This document shows, piece by piece, positions 46,641 through 57,314 of a stretch of DNA of 64,000 nucleotides. The DNA lies in the NCBI RefSeq assembly GCF_020283565.1, contig NC_060060.1:43524001-43588000 (forward strand), given 5' to 3'. The DNA comes from Trifolium pratense. Lineage: Eukaryota; Streptophyta; Magnoliopsida; Fabales; Fabaceae. Positions within the stretch are counted from its first letter, which is position 1. Each line of letters begins with the position of its first letter. The position numbers and the translations under genes are program-made. The notes under the pieces are model-generated. The model worked only from the letters and a program-made list of their open reading frames with translations. It was not told the DNA's origin and did not search any database.

Positions 46641-46996
46641 ACTTAGAATCGAGTATCGAGCCTAATTCATCCTTACAAAACCGGCTTGTAATGTGAGAAT
46701 TGCCTTTACTTTATAAACACATATTCAGGCCATCTCGCAATCGATGTGTAACTTCTTAACAAACCCCCTCGCACCCAGTGCTATTGGACTTGGGACGCGC
46801 ATATAAATGGTGGATGACTAGATCAGAAATTGATAGCAGATGGCCCAGCGAATCGTGGGTGAGACTTTGATATCATCTTAGAATCGAGTATTGGGCCTAA
46901 CTCATCCTTACAAAACGGACTTGTAAGATAAACATTGTCTCTACTTTATAAACATATATTCAGACCATCTCGCAACCGTTGTGGAACTTATTAACA
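46641..46996 (-). mobile_element. TRIM-type miniature LTR retrotransposon
   Basis: Two 121-bp direct repeats, 46641-46761 and 46876-46996, surround only 114 bp. Read on the minus strand, each LTR begins TGTTAAGAAGTT-like and ends near CTCGATTCTAAG. Next to the upstream LTR is GATGATATCAAAG, close to the initiator-Met tRNA primer site TGGTATCAGAGC. Before the other LTR lies a purine tract (GGGTGCGAGGGGGTT). LTR, primer site, purine tract, LTR without coding sequence is the TRIM definition. The LTRs differ at many positions, so it is an old copy. Confidence 0.7.
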
Positions 46997-47899
46997 ACAC
47001 GTATATGTAAATCTGGTGAGTTTTAAGTTAATGTTATTTAATTTGTTTTTGATTAGTTCAGCTATGTAAATTAATTTGCATACTTGACCTCTATTTGCTA
47101 TCTCATTGTCTCTCACAGCTCACTCATAATTATCTTTTTTCTATCTCATTGTCTCACAGTCACAGCTCATTCATTACCTATTTTTAGTTGGTTTTTTTGT
47201 CTACTGGAACTTGCACCTTGATAATGTATGTATAGTTTGTCTAATTTAACTTGTAACAATTTTTAATGTCATGTTCCTTTGCTCTATGGTATGTGCACCA
47301 CAGGTTTGATAAAGGTCCAATTTATTGACAGTTCCACCCTTTTTGTTTGCATTACTTCCTTTAATATTTGACCCCAACTTGTATTCAAGTGGATATGGTT
47401 AGGAAATTGTAATGTATTTTCTCATTTTGATGATAGTTTTGATTTTTGAACATGGCATTGATGGTTTTGAACACTTCAGTGGTGGTTATGGGAACCACAT
47501 TAGTTACCTTCACGTCTTCTTGGTGAACCTAGGCTCGGGTGTTTTCAACTTGGCGTCTCAACGTATCTTTTCAGCATTGTTGTCTTATACTTTTATGTAG
47601 CATAATGCGTGCTTCATGGCTTTCTGCATATCTGTGGCCGACTTTGGAGGAGTGAATGGCTCATTGAAATGATAGGCAGGCTTCATACAAACATTTCTAT
47701 GTTGGCGTTTTGCATTCGATAAAATGGACGTGTTATATCAGAGTTTCTATAAGTGACCTTGACAGGCGTTAAAAAGTCTAGTTGTTGTCATAGCTAGTTC
47801 TTACTTGTATAGATTTGGCGAATCAACTTCCTCGAGAAATATATGTATCCTGTGATGGAGTAATGTGGTAAATTCATATACCATATGAGTCTAGCATAC
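46997..47899. other. intergenic sequence, no gene recognised
   Basis: A 62-codon frame at 47412-47600 has no recognised similarity. No TIR or LTR boundaries seen. Confidence 0.35.
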
Positions 47900-48475
47900 T
47901 TCAAAGTTATAGAGAGGAATTTTCATTTTAAGGATTCGACCGCCCCAACGATGATGGTTATTATGGTGTTGACAGCCACCGAGTGCTTTTGAGGTTCGCC
48001 TTTTCCTCCATATGTTTCCAGATGAAAGGTTTAAAATGTTCTGGAATATGTGCGTCCCATATTTTCTAACTAGGGATGTCAATTTGCATCCGTCAGAACG
48101 GATCTCCACGGGGATTGCCCCGTTTGGAGCTACGAAAACAGGGATTTTTCTCAGTGGGGACGGGGATGAAGGCAAAAAATTCCCCGCATGCACTTCGGGG
48201 CAGGGAACGGGGAAGCTTCCTCCGCACATTCCCCGCCCCGTTGACATCCCTATTCCTAACAAAGAGGTTGAGGATCTCCAAGTTCTACACTTCATAACTT
48301 TCATCCCCTGCTCTTTCTTGTTGGATTGCTTGTACTTGGGTTTCCAAGTCATCCTTTGGCCTTCTTAGTTCATCAATTGTGACACGAATTGCATGAAGGG
48401 TCTCATTTTTCTAAAGATGATGTTGAATTCTTTCCTTCTGTTTTACTGTTTTCGAGTTTCGAGCCATGTTCAAAT
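47900..48475 (-). pseudogene. Ty3/Gypsy gag fragment, frameshifted and split by a MITE
   Basis: On the minus strand, 48475-48253 encodes a MARNSKT...LRRPKDDLETQVQAIQQE coiled-coil-like start with internal stops. After the MITE, 48062-47900 reads HIPEHFKPF and, after a frame change, FHLETYGGKGEPQKHSVAVN. The IPxxFKxPxLxxYxGxxDPxxHxxxF pattern is the core of Gypsy gag. Several stops and a frameshift make it dead. The younger 4.96-kb LTR element at 48714-53674 lies on its upstream (minus-strand 5') side. Confidence 0.6.
48071..48252. mobile_element. hAT-type MITE inside the gag fragment
   Basis: 182 bp, ends TAGGGATGTCAATTTGCATC and complement TAGGGATGTCAACGGGGCGG. Flanking octamers TTTCTAAC (48063-48070) and TTCCTAAC (48253-48260) match at 7/8. 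The interior is GC-rich with CCCCG/CGGGG words. Same TIR style as the elements at 26999 and 37280. Confidence 0.75.
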
Positions 48476-48519
48476 TTCCGAAGTCGACTCTTATAGACAT
48501 ATTTAGAATTTTGGAAAAT

Positions 48520-48690
48520 GCTAACCGGTGCCCCCGGGGCACTGGTTAAGGTAACTAAAGATAGTAATATTATCTTGAAACTTGTGAAATCAACATCTTA
48601 AAAGTTTAAATTTTTGTTTTTTCAATGCAATTTTTTTCTTTTCTTTCCCTTTTTAGTTCCTTAACTAGTGCCCCGGGGGCACTAGTTAGC
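48520..48690. mobile_element. CCCGGG-type MITE (copy 3, best preserved)
   Basis: 171 bp, ends GCTAACCGGTGCCCCCGGGG + CACTGGTTAAGG and complement GCTAACTAGTGCCCCCGGGG + CACTAGTTAAGG. The TIR itself contains the palindrome AGTGCCCCCGGGGCACT, so each end can also fold on itself. Related copies at 18213 and 24162. Target duplication not resolved. Confidence 0.7.
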
Positions 48691-48713
48691 ATGACCCTTA
48701 GATTTTTGGTCTA

Positions 48714-49885
48714 TGATCACTGTCGTTTGGTGATCAAAATAAGTTTTAATTAAGAAAAGTAGTAACAAGGTAGTTAACCTTGGTCGTCTCACAAGGACCT
48801 CTAATTTAATAATTAGTAAAAATAAGAACAATGAATAACACAATTAAATATGGGGTTTTGGGTTTGTTTAGATCGAAAGAGTAGTATTAGAAATTCAATT
48901 GATAAAAAGACGATCAATCCATTGGTTTTAGGAAAACTTCGCTATGATTCTATCCTCGGTTCACATAAAATATTGTTTATATATTCATGCCTTGGTTGGT
49001 TTATAAGACCGATTATACAAGCGATAAACAGTTTATACGAATTCATTCGATTAAGCAAAGAATGTGTTCAACTAACCATGAGTAGTGAACAAGCGTCACT
49101 TAGAACACGGTTTGTATCATGACAGATTTCGACCAACCCTTTTTTGCTAAGCGCGAAAAAACCTATATCAATTCCTATTCGAACTAGTCATACAAGCGAT
49201 GAATCAATCCGAAAAGTCTCACAATATATAACTCAAAATAGAGATTAAGCATCACTATATTCGAGTTTCATAAATAAATAAAGAGCATGAATTGATAAGA
49301 GAAGACAATAAATAAATAAACTGAATTACTATTAAGAATTGAACCTCAAGAAGTCATGAACGATGTTCCCGTATACCAATGGATCAACCTAGGGTTGCTA
49401 GTTCTCCATGAGAATGTAGCAGCCTTTCTTTTCTATTTTTTTGCGTGAAATCAGAATTATCAAACCCTAGCTGTGTTTTTGCTTAAGTACTCATAGAAAA
49501 TTGGGCTTAAAAAGCTACGGGTCGAAAAACATAAGTTTGACCCGAAATTACATTATTTTCATAAAGTCTGGAACATAAACGTAAATATTTGACTGCGTTG
49601 CGCTCCGAACTGGGTTCTGGCCTTAACATGAAAGTTGTAGCTCTTTCTCTTGTCTTTCCAACGCATATTCGCACACCTCAATCCGATACACGTAGCTCAA
49701 GTTATGACCTGCAGACTGAGAAGGATCAATATGTCATTAAATACGAAAATTGGTCAAATAAATTCATTAAGGCTCAATTGTGACCCAAAACTTAGAAACA
49801 TAATAAAAACTCGATATTATTGTAGAAAGACTACTAATATGCTAAATTATAATACTACAAAATATGTGCCAAAATGCACTGATCA
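48714..49885 (-). repeat. 3' LTR (minus-strand sense)
   Basis: 1172 bp; TGATCACTGTCG start on + and ...AAAATGCACTGATCA end. The duplication GTCTA abuts it at 48709-48713. The open frames within it (for example at 48850) have identical counterparts in the other LTR and are not genes. Confidence 0.93.
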
Positions 49886-49903
49886 AATTCCCCCACACTT
49901 ATT
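49886..49903 (-). promoter_or_regulatory. polypurine tract
   Basis: On the minus strand AAGTGTGGGGGAATT directly precedes the LTR at 49885, where plus-strand DNA synthesis would be primed. Confidence 0.7.
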
Positions 49904-50893
49904 CTTTTGCTCTCCTGAGCAAAACTCTAGAACAAAGCATGCTACAATCATCAGAAGCAATCAACAAATTCTAGGATTCAAGCTTCCAACCGTGGACTGT
50001 ATTTCAAAGATTGACATAACTCTTGTATATCAGCTGTCAACGATAACCCTGCGTGTGTGTGTACTGCCTATTACTTTTCAACCAGAGTCATGACATGATC
50101 CTTCTCGAAAATACACAGTCAGGATACTAAGCTAGCTTTTCCTTTCTTACAATTCAGAGTATGGGTCCGGATTTCAGCTTGGGGGAAAACTGCACTTTTC
50201 ATGTTCTCACAGGCGATTTGTTTTAGCGCAGGGACACCACTTAAGTTCATTTTAGTTATTCTTTAGGTGCTACTCTACCTTTTCACCTGACGGGATCTCG
50301 TTTGTTGCGAGTCCAACCTGTTACTCCGAGTAGAGCACCCTACACAGTATTTGTTCCTCCAGTTTTAGGCACAGGAACTCCACATATATTTTATTGTTCC
50401 TCCAATTTTAGGTACAGGAACTTATATTATTATCTTATAGAAAAGCCATGTAGTGTCCCATCATTTAATCTAGCCATGATCCTGCAATCAAGTAATCTAG
50501 CTTTTCCCCCAAACTTAGTCTTAGTCATACTTCTGCATCAAATTCAGTACTCAAATAACTTAGGCTAATGACTGTGTATTTTAAAGATTTATCAAGCCAC
50601 TACTAAGTTTGCAAGTTTTCAGCAGTTGTGCATTAAGGTGCAAAGATTATCATATCCAACATGAAAACAAGAATTTCCAAAATAAATTCACCAATCCTAC
50701 AACTATACTACTCTAGCCCTAGAACATGTGACTACTCATAACAATTGCAAGCATGCCAGAACTGTTTTTATTCTATTTTTGTTTTTTTATTAAATAACTA
50801 AATGTAAAATGTCCCCCCCACACTTAAATCAGACATTGTCCGCAATGTAACAATAAGCATAAAGTGATAAAAGGAAGGAACACACCCGAGGGA
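49904..50893 (-). other. non-coding 3' interior of the LTR element
   Basis: About 1 kb between the ORF stop and the polypurine tract, where an autonomous element would carry pol. No reverse transcriptase or integrase motif was found in any frame. It contains the direct words TTGTTCCTCCA-TTTTAG-CAGGAAC at 50350 and 50395. Confidence 0.6.
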
Positions 50894-52051
50894 TCAAGGT
50901 GGAATTGTAGTTGTAGCTTCCATGTCTGGTGGTTTTGGTGGAGGCCTTTCCGTACTACGAATGCACGAGACAAGAAAAAACAAATAGCAAGTGAACTTGG
51001 ATATCAACAAAAAATCTGGTGGCTTAGGAGGAATAGCCAGCACATATGGTAAACCTGCACTAACAAAAACATGAATATCAGAAAATCCACATTTAGCTTG
51101 TGAGTCAGATAAATTGGGTGGAAGAGATGCACAAATGATGAAGGATGGCTGCTTGTTGTGCGGCTTAATCAGAGGTTCCACCAACAATCTTTTTGCTATA
51201 GACAATGGTTGCTTCCGACTAAAATCCACACTTTTTGTGTTAACTTCAAGAGTTATTGAATTTGTTGGGATTTCTGCACAACTGGTTGCCGGAATCAAAA
51301 TGTCTTCACCTAAAATAGCTGCATTGATCTCATGACAAATATTACAAACACCACATTCACAAGCAAAAATTTCAAAAGATTTATCTATTTCAAGAGAAGT
51401 ATATAATTCATCTAAATCAGATTTCAATAAATTTTGTGGTGTAATCTCTTCCATGCATTCACTTGAATTTATGTTGCTTATTTTGTGTTCATCAACGGAA
51501 ACAAGTATTGTTTCAATGGGCTCACTTGGAGTTTCATCAAGACTTGTATCACATTGCATTACCTCTAATAGTGCAGCAGGTTGTACATCAACATGAGACA
51601 TCTTATCCTCTTGAATTCGATGGACGGTGGAGATTATTTGTTCAACTTGATCAGTTTGGACTTTCATAACTTGCATATGTTGAAGAAATTGCAAATGATC
51701 TTCAGCCATTCTCTTATTATTTTCAGCCATCTGCATTATCATTTCTTCCAAACTAGGTTGTGGTTCAACTACCAATGAATCAATTTGCTGAAACTGTGGA
51801 TGTGACCAAATAGGCTGTTCTTCAAGATATGAATTTTGTTCTTGATAGTATTGTCCTTGAAAATTACCTACAAATTGGGTCTCACCACAAAGAGCAGTAT
51901 CTAACAATATAGGACATGCATCACTAATATGAAAACTCGAAGAACAAATATTACACATCACAGTTGGAATATGATTTTGATAGCATGTTTGTTGTTTTCT
52001 TGCATCCAAGCAATTAATTATATAAGTCAACTGGTCCAATGAATCTTCCAT
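50894..52051 (-). CDS. gag-like protein of the LTR element
   Basis: A 385-codon frame from MEDSLDQLTY. A CCHC zinc knuckle lies at residues 33-46 (C-NI-C-SSSF-H-ISDA-C, then PI), the nucleic-acid-binding motif of gag. Residues about 95-140 (LEEMIMQMAENNKRMAEDHL...) look like the short coiled coil that follows the knuckle in Athila-type gag proteins. The remainder, about 230 residues, is Ser/Glu/Ile-rich with paired cysteines (CECGVCNIC) and ends in two PPKPPD proline motifs; I do not recognise it. The usual gag N-terminal capsid-like part is missing, so this is a truncated, possibly repurposed gag. The intact frame in a very young copy suggests it is still under use or only just inserted. Confidence 0.7.
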   Translation of the reverse strand: MEDSLDQLTYIINCLDARKQQTCYQNHIPTVMCNICSSSFHISDACPILLDTALCGETQFVGNFQGQYYQEQNSYLEEQPIWSHPQFQQIDSLVVEPQPSLEEMIMQMAENNKRMAEDHLQFLQHMQVMKVQTDQVEQIISTVHRIQEDKMSHVDVQPAALLEVMQCDTSLDETPSEPIETILVSVDEHKISNINSSECMEEITPQNLLKSDLDELYTSLEIDKSFEIFACECGVCNICHEINAAILGEDILIPATSCAEIPTNSITLEVNTKSVDFSRKQPLSIAKRLLVEPLIKPHNKQPSFIICASLPPNLSDSQAKCGFSDIHVFVSAGLPYVLAIPPKPPDFLLISKFTCYLFFLVSCIRSTERPPPKPPDMEATTTIPP

Positions 52052-52481
52052 TTTTTTATAGGTTTTTTATTTTTTGTCTAAATGAAATGAAGAGAAAAAT
52101 AAAAAATTGAGTCAAATAAAATCTAAAAATAAATAAAAATACCACCTAAAATCTCTAAAAATCAAACAAATCTATATATAATTTTTTTGGATTTTTTTAA
52201 ATATATGGAAAATTCAAAAAAAAATAAAAAGTGGTCTAAACGAAGGAATTTCGCAATTTCAGCCTGAATTTTCGTATCAAAGATACGAAAGTTTTGTTCC
52301 TTGATTTTTTTCGGATTTGTGGACCAAATTTCGGATCAATCCGAGATATGAACCGAAAATTAATTATTTTTCAGTTTCACTACAAAATTCAACGTCAGAA
52401 CCTGAAACACAACTAAAACTCACAAAACAAAATTGTTAGTAATGTTAGTTAGTTCTCAATTTTACTAATCCTAATCAGAGA

Positions 52482-52502
52482 TCCCCGGCAACGGCGCCAA
52501 TT
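52482..52502 (-). promoter_or_regulatory. primer-binding site
   Basis: The minus strand reads AA then TTGGCGCCGTTGCCGGGG immediately inside the 5' LTR. This motif is shared by Athila/Tat/Ogre-type Gypsy elements and is complementary to a tRNA 3' end (usually given as Asp). Confidence 0.8.
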
Positions 52503-53674
52503 TGATCACTGTCATTTGGTGATCAAAATAAGTTTTAATTAAGAAAAGTAGTAACAAGGTAGTTAACCTTGGTCGTCTCACAAGGACCTCTAATTTAATA
52601 ATTAGTAAAAATAAGAACAATGAATAACACAATTAAATATGGGGTTTTGGGTTTGTTTAGATCGAAAGAGTAGTATTAGAAATTCAATTGATAAAAAGAC
52701 GATCAATCCATTGGTTTTAGGAAAACTTCGCTATGATTCTATCCTCGGTTCACATAAAATATTGTTTATATATTCATGCCTTGGTTGGTTTATAAGACCG
52801 ATTATACAAGCGATAAACAGTTTATACGAATTCATTCGATTAAGCAAAGAATGTGTTCAACTAACCATGAGTAGTGAACAAGCGTCACTTAGAACACGGT
52901 TTGTATCATGACAGATTTCGACCAACCCTTTTTTGCTAAGCGCGAAAAAACCTATATCAATTCCTATTCGAACTAGTCATACAAGCGATGAATCAATCCG
53001 AAAAGTCTCACAATATATAACTCAAAATAGAGATTAAGCATCACTATATTCGAGTTTCATAAATAAATAAAGAGCATGAATTGATAAGAGAAGACAATAA
53101 ATAAATAAACTGAATTACTATTAAGAATTGAACCTCAAGAAGTCATGAACGATGTTCCCGTATACCAATGGATCAACCTAGGGTTGCTAGTTCTCCATGA
53201 GAATGTAGCAGCCTTTCTTTTCTATTTTTTTGCGTGAAATCAGAATTATCAAACCCTAGCTGTGTTTTTGCTTAAGTACTCATAGAAAATTGGGCTTAAA
53301 AAGCTACGGGTCGAAAAACATAAGTTTGACCCGAAATTACATTATTTTCATAAAGTCTGGAACATAAACGTAAATATTTGACTGCGTTGCGCTCCGAACT
53401 GGGTTCTGGCCTTAACATGAAAGTTGTAGCTCTTTCTCTTGTCTTTCCAACGCATATTCGCACACCTCAATCCGATACTCGTAGCTCAAGTTATGACCTG
53501 CAGACTGAGAAGGATCAATATGTCATTAAATACGAAAATTGGTCAAATAAATTCATTAAGGCTCAATTGTGACCCAAAACTTAGAAACATAATAAAAACT
53601 CAATATTATTGTAGAAAGACTACTAATATGCTAAATTATAATACTAGAAAATATGTGCCAAAATGCACTGATCA
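52503..53674 (-). repeat. 5' LTR (minus-strand sense)
   Basis: 1172 bp, differing from the other LTR at about four positions (near 52514, 53478, 53602 and 53648). Followed by target duplication GTCTA at 53675-53679. Confidence 0.93.
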
Positions 53675-53679
53675 GTCTA

Positions 53680-54129
53680 CTAGGCTTCACTCAAGTATCT
53701 GAGTATGCAGGGGTTCAGGGTAATGAAGCCAATTAGTGAGGGTATTCTAGAGGCTTGTGAGTCGGCAAAACAGAGGGAGGGACTACATAATACGCATGAA
53801 AGCAATACGGTTAACAATAACGCGGATATGATTGGGCCACACAAAGGAGTGAGGTCAGGAAGCCCAGTTGCATGCTGAAGGACTTGTGAAGAAATGATTA
53901 ACTATATAATTTGTATTAGGGGTATTTTTGTTGGTTATGCTATCGGTGAAGTTGTTATTCTTCTCTCTCAAACTCGCTTTTCACATTCCATTTCCTTTTG
54001 TATTGCAACTGTTTGATGAAAGTTCAATAAGAATGATCTTTATCTTAGCTTCATTTCATATTCATTTTTAGTATTGTTTCATTCAGATAAAATATATCGG
54101 TTCAAAATTCAACTTCTTTATGACACTTA
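53680..54129. other. flank of the LTR element, possible old LTR sequence
   Basis: GC-balanced sequence at 53680-53890, then TATAATTTGTATTAGGGG and a CT-rich leader-like run (53957-54000) ending near TTCAATAAG. It resembles an LTR promoter/R region but no partner was found. It may belong with the dead gag at 47.9-48.5 kb, from which the young insertion separates it. Confidence 0.35.
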
Positions 54130-54426
54130 CTCCCTCCGGACACAACTATAAGAAAAAATAACAGTTTACACGGTGTTTAAGAAATTTAGTTAAGTGTAGT
54201 TAATTTTCCTGATTTAATGCAAAACATGAGTTAAGTTTACTATATTACCCTTTGAAAAGTGATTTATGCCTTGGAAATCACATAAACTTTTGAAAAGTGA
54301 AATGATTAAATAATGGTATATTAGGAATGGTAGTATTAATTAGTTTAAAAGTAGTTGACTTTTGCTTATATTTGTGTCCAAAATTTAAAGTTTTTTTCTT
54401 CTTCTTATATTTGTGTCCGGAGGGAG
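54130..54426. mobile_element. Stowaway-type MITE
   Basis: 297 bp, ends CTCCCTCCGGACACAACTAT and complement CTCCCTCCGGACACAAATAT, TA on both flanks (54128-54129, 54427-54428). Confidence 0.85.
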
Positions 54427-55300
54427 TATGAAAGTAGTCCCCTTATTTTGAAGTTGAACTTTTTCGTCTCCCAATTATCATATTTTGTTGCAAATTTTGT
54501 CTAAACACTTATTTTATACCCAAATAATATTGATTTTTGCATTCAAGTGATATTTTCTCTTTAAATTTACAATTGGAGCAATAAATCACCATTTTTGGAG
54601 GAAAAACCATCACTTTAGGGATACCAAAACCATTACAAATGTGATAATAGAATACCAAAAAAACTGATTTAAAAATTGGAAACTATTTCCATGAATGTGA
54701 TAAAATGGAGAATCAAGATTATTATTGGGATCTTGTTCCCCTAAAAACCAAGTGGTTAATAGAAAATAGTAAATAAAAAATATAAAATTTAATCATGCAA
54801 TTTACTGAGACCAACGATGAATTGATTTAATTGGTTGGTAAGAAGTTTGAGTCGGTTAATAAAAAATTACAATTGGATCGTGATATCTTTGTATCTTTTA
54901 ATATGAATGATGATGATCGATGATTTAGAAAAACAAAAAGGATTAAACCATCATTTTATTACATGAAAGTGTAACTCGCTGTCATATTATTTCTCAAAAG
55001 TATTAAAATTATAAATACATCTGAGGAAGAAATTGACTAAAGAAAAATATATTTGAGGACCAAATTAACTACCTAAAAATATATAGTTGAAGACTAAAAT
55101 AACTAATAAAAGAGACACTTATGAACCTAATTGTAAATTCGATATATTCAAGAACGACTATCATAGAGAGATAGACTTTCAAAGATGAAAATGGTGGCTT
55201 TTCCAAACAAAAAGTAAAACAAGAGAAAGTAGAGTCAATTCTGTTGCCACAAAGTGTCTAAGAGAGATCATGCTAAATTCGGTCTCTCTCTTTTATTAAA
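54427..55300. other. intergenic sequence, no gene recognised
   Basis: AT-rich, with no ORF, TIR or LTR support. Confidence 0.35.
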
Positions 55301-55503
55301 ATGAAGTCAAAGGTTAATCCTAAATTACCAGCATATACTTGTTATCTTATGGGACATCACCTAACAATCATGTTGATTCTCCCAAATTGGGACACCATCT
55401 AATTTCCCGACCTAATTTTTCAATACGAAATCAAATCATTGACATATGAATGTCAACACAAGAAACAATTAGTACGACAATTTTGGGTAAAATTTCATTA
55501 CAT
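55301..55503 (+). repeat. distal copy of the duplicated pectin methylesterase upstream segment
   Basis: Matches 57315-57534 through long blocks: AATCCTAAATTACCA, ATATACTTGTTATCTTATGG, TTCTCCCAAATTGGGACACC, TTGACATATGAATGTCAACA and AGTACGACAATTTTGGGTAA. A few indels separate the copies. About 1.8 kb of repeat-rich DNA lies between them. Confidence 0.85.
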
Positions 55504-55567
55504 GGAATAAAACAAGTTTGATTCCTCTATAATATTATTATTATTTAATTTTTTTTTTACGGTATTA

Positions 55568-55705
55568 TTTTTTTGTCAAGTAATCCCCCGACATCAAGCG
55601 GTTCCAGCCCCCTTCCGATCGCAGTTGCGGCGGATCGAACCGCGGTCCTCCCTATCAAGTTCAGCGCCAATCATCACTGAACCAACTAACGATTGGTCTC
55701 CCTCC
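55568..55705 (-). mobile_element. tRNA-derived SINE (family C, full-length-like)
   Basis: On the minus strand: TTAGTTGGTTCAGTGATGAT (box A), then about 30 bp later CGCGGTTCGATCCGCCGC (box B), then GATCGGAAGGGGGCTGGAAC and CGCTTGATGTCGGGGG, ending in TTGACAAAAAAA. A clear tRNA-type internal promoter plus A-tail. A 5'-truncated relative lies at 10997. Confidence 0.75.
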
Positions 55706-55839
55706 GACTTTAATTATAAGTAAAAGTTCACTTTTTAAATTCATTGAATTATTAATGTATTTTGACTAAAATCTTTTATATTATAAGCTTTGTATACACA
55801 AGCAAACCCTAAACCTAATTTGTGTACAATTTTGTCTTG

Positions 55840-56500
55840 AGTATGATTCGAACCCGCAACCCTTCAATGAAATGCAATATTTTCAACCACTATGACAAAT
55901 ATATCAATTATGATTAAAATTATGTGCAATAATTGTTAAACACCAACAATTTTCATAAGAAAGAATTCATACAACAATTAAACACCATCAAATTACATTC
56001 CACAGTTTAAACAATTAAAAATTAATAATTAGAAATCTACCAAATCATCAAATCATACTTTTTCTTAATGTTTTAATAATTAGAAATCTAATTCAATATT
56101 TTAAATTTTTGATCGATGTGGTACATATATTCTTATAAGAAAACCCCTTTCTAAAAAACACTAAACATGCTAGGATAATTTTTTTTACTAATTAATTAAA
56201 CATGTTAACCATTTTCTTAGTGTTTTTTTTACGGAAAGAAAAAAATCATTGAACTTAAAAGTTACTTTTTTTTAACTAAACATGCTAAAAAAAATTTACT
56301 TTTTTTAAAGTCTTTCTGGACCTAATTTGTTTTCCCTCCACTTTTATCTTGCAGTCTTTAATTTAAAAAAATACAATTTTTCTTGACTAGGCATCGAACC
56401 TGCAACCCTTTATTGCAATACAACATTTCAACCACTATGACAAGTAGACCAATTGTGATTAAAATTATGTCCACAAAGTGTTAAGCACCAGTTATGCTAT
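55840..56500. repeat. pair of diverged tRNA-like repeats
   Basis: TTCGAACCCGCAACCCTTCA at 55848 and ATCGAACCTGCAACCCTTTA at 56394 are each followed by TTTCAACCACTATGACAA and a shared GATTAAAATTATGT-GTTAA-CACCA stretch. On the minus strand the GGTTCGA word looks like a box B, so these may be two copies of another old SINE. Confidence 0.45.
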
Positions 56501-56601
56501 TACGGAATTTGAATAAAAAATTACATCGGAGCTTCCAAATAACAAGCTGAGACTTAAAGTTGAAGTTTCAGTTATGCTATTAAGGAATTTGAATAAAAAC
56601 A

Positions 56602-56974
56602 TTAGGATTTTGCAATGAAACAAGACTTACTATTACAAGAATGGAAAAACGTGTTCTTGATGGTTCATGAAGTAATATTGGTGATCAAGTTTTCATATTT
56701 AAATTGTCTCTGACATAATCTAACGTAAAAATTCCTTTTAAATTTCAACAGAGTCAATTTATTTATTCGTTTCTTTTACGATGACTATTAATAAGACTTA
56801 CTATTACAAGAATGGAAAAACGTGTTCTTAATTAGGATTTTGCAATGAAACAAGACTTACTATTTCAGGAAGTAATATTGGTGATCAAGTTTTCATATTT
56901 AGATTGTCTCTGACATCATCTAACATAAGAATTCCTTTTAAATTTTAACGGAGTCAATTTATTTATTCGTTTCA
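56602..56974. repeat. direct repeat of about 150 bp
   Basis: ATTAGGATTTTGCAATGAAA, AGTAATATTGGTGATCAAGT, TTGTCTCTGACAT and GAGTCAATTTATTTATTCGT occur in the same order at 56602-56772 and 56831-56974. It lies in the DNA between the two copies of the pectin methylesterase upstream segment. Confidence 0.75.
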
Positions 56975-57314
56975 TATTTACCAACATATACTCGAATTAG
57001 TCGATCGTAGAGTCGGATACACTTCTTTGATTTTTTTTTGTTTGATGAACATTTGTACAACAATTGTGCGGAAAATTATGCAAAAATTTAGACTCATTTA
57101 TTTTATTGAAAAAAATAGAATCCCTTTAAATCTTGAAGTAAATTGAAATCCTAAAAGTCTCTGTTTTAAATCCATTAAAATCCAAATTAACAAATCTTGA
57201 TTGTAAAAAGTTTTTTAAAAAAGTTTTAAAAGTCAATACAATCCTTCAAAATCTGTTAAAATCTTTCAAAATCTCAATCGAATACACCCCCTAAATACAT
57301 CAATAATTCAATTC

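Larger units (their letters stand above)
48714..53674 (-). mobile_element. young non-autonomous Ty3/Gypsy-type LTR retrotransposon
   Basis: A 4961-bp element flanked by the 5-bp duplication GTCTA (48709-48713, 53675-53679). The two LTRs are each exactly 1172 bp, start TGATCACTGTC and end CACTGATCA; I see only four differences between them (about 0.3%), so insertion is recent. Orientation is minus: TTGGCGCCGTTGCCGGGG, the primer-site sequence used by Athila/Tat/Ogre-type Gypsy elements, follows the LTR at 52503 with a 2-nt gap, and a purine tract precedes the other LTR. The 2.6-kb interior encodes one gag-like ORF and no protease, reverse transcriptase or integrase, so it must borrow enzymes from a relative. 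Confidence 0.93.

Noticed and set aside
47891..48352. 153-aa minus-strand ORF
   Set aside because: The frame runs through a MITE with clear TIRs and target duplication, joining unrelated gag pieces; not a real protein.
48850..49122. 90-aa ORF (also identical at 52639-52911)
   Set aside because: Both lie within the two LTRs of one element; no protein family resemblance, and identical because the LTRs are.
55610..55700. tRNA gene on the minus strand
   Set aside because: A good box A and box B are followed by a non-tRNA body and A-tail, and a truncated copy exists at 10997; a SINE explains this better.
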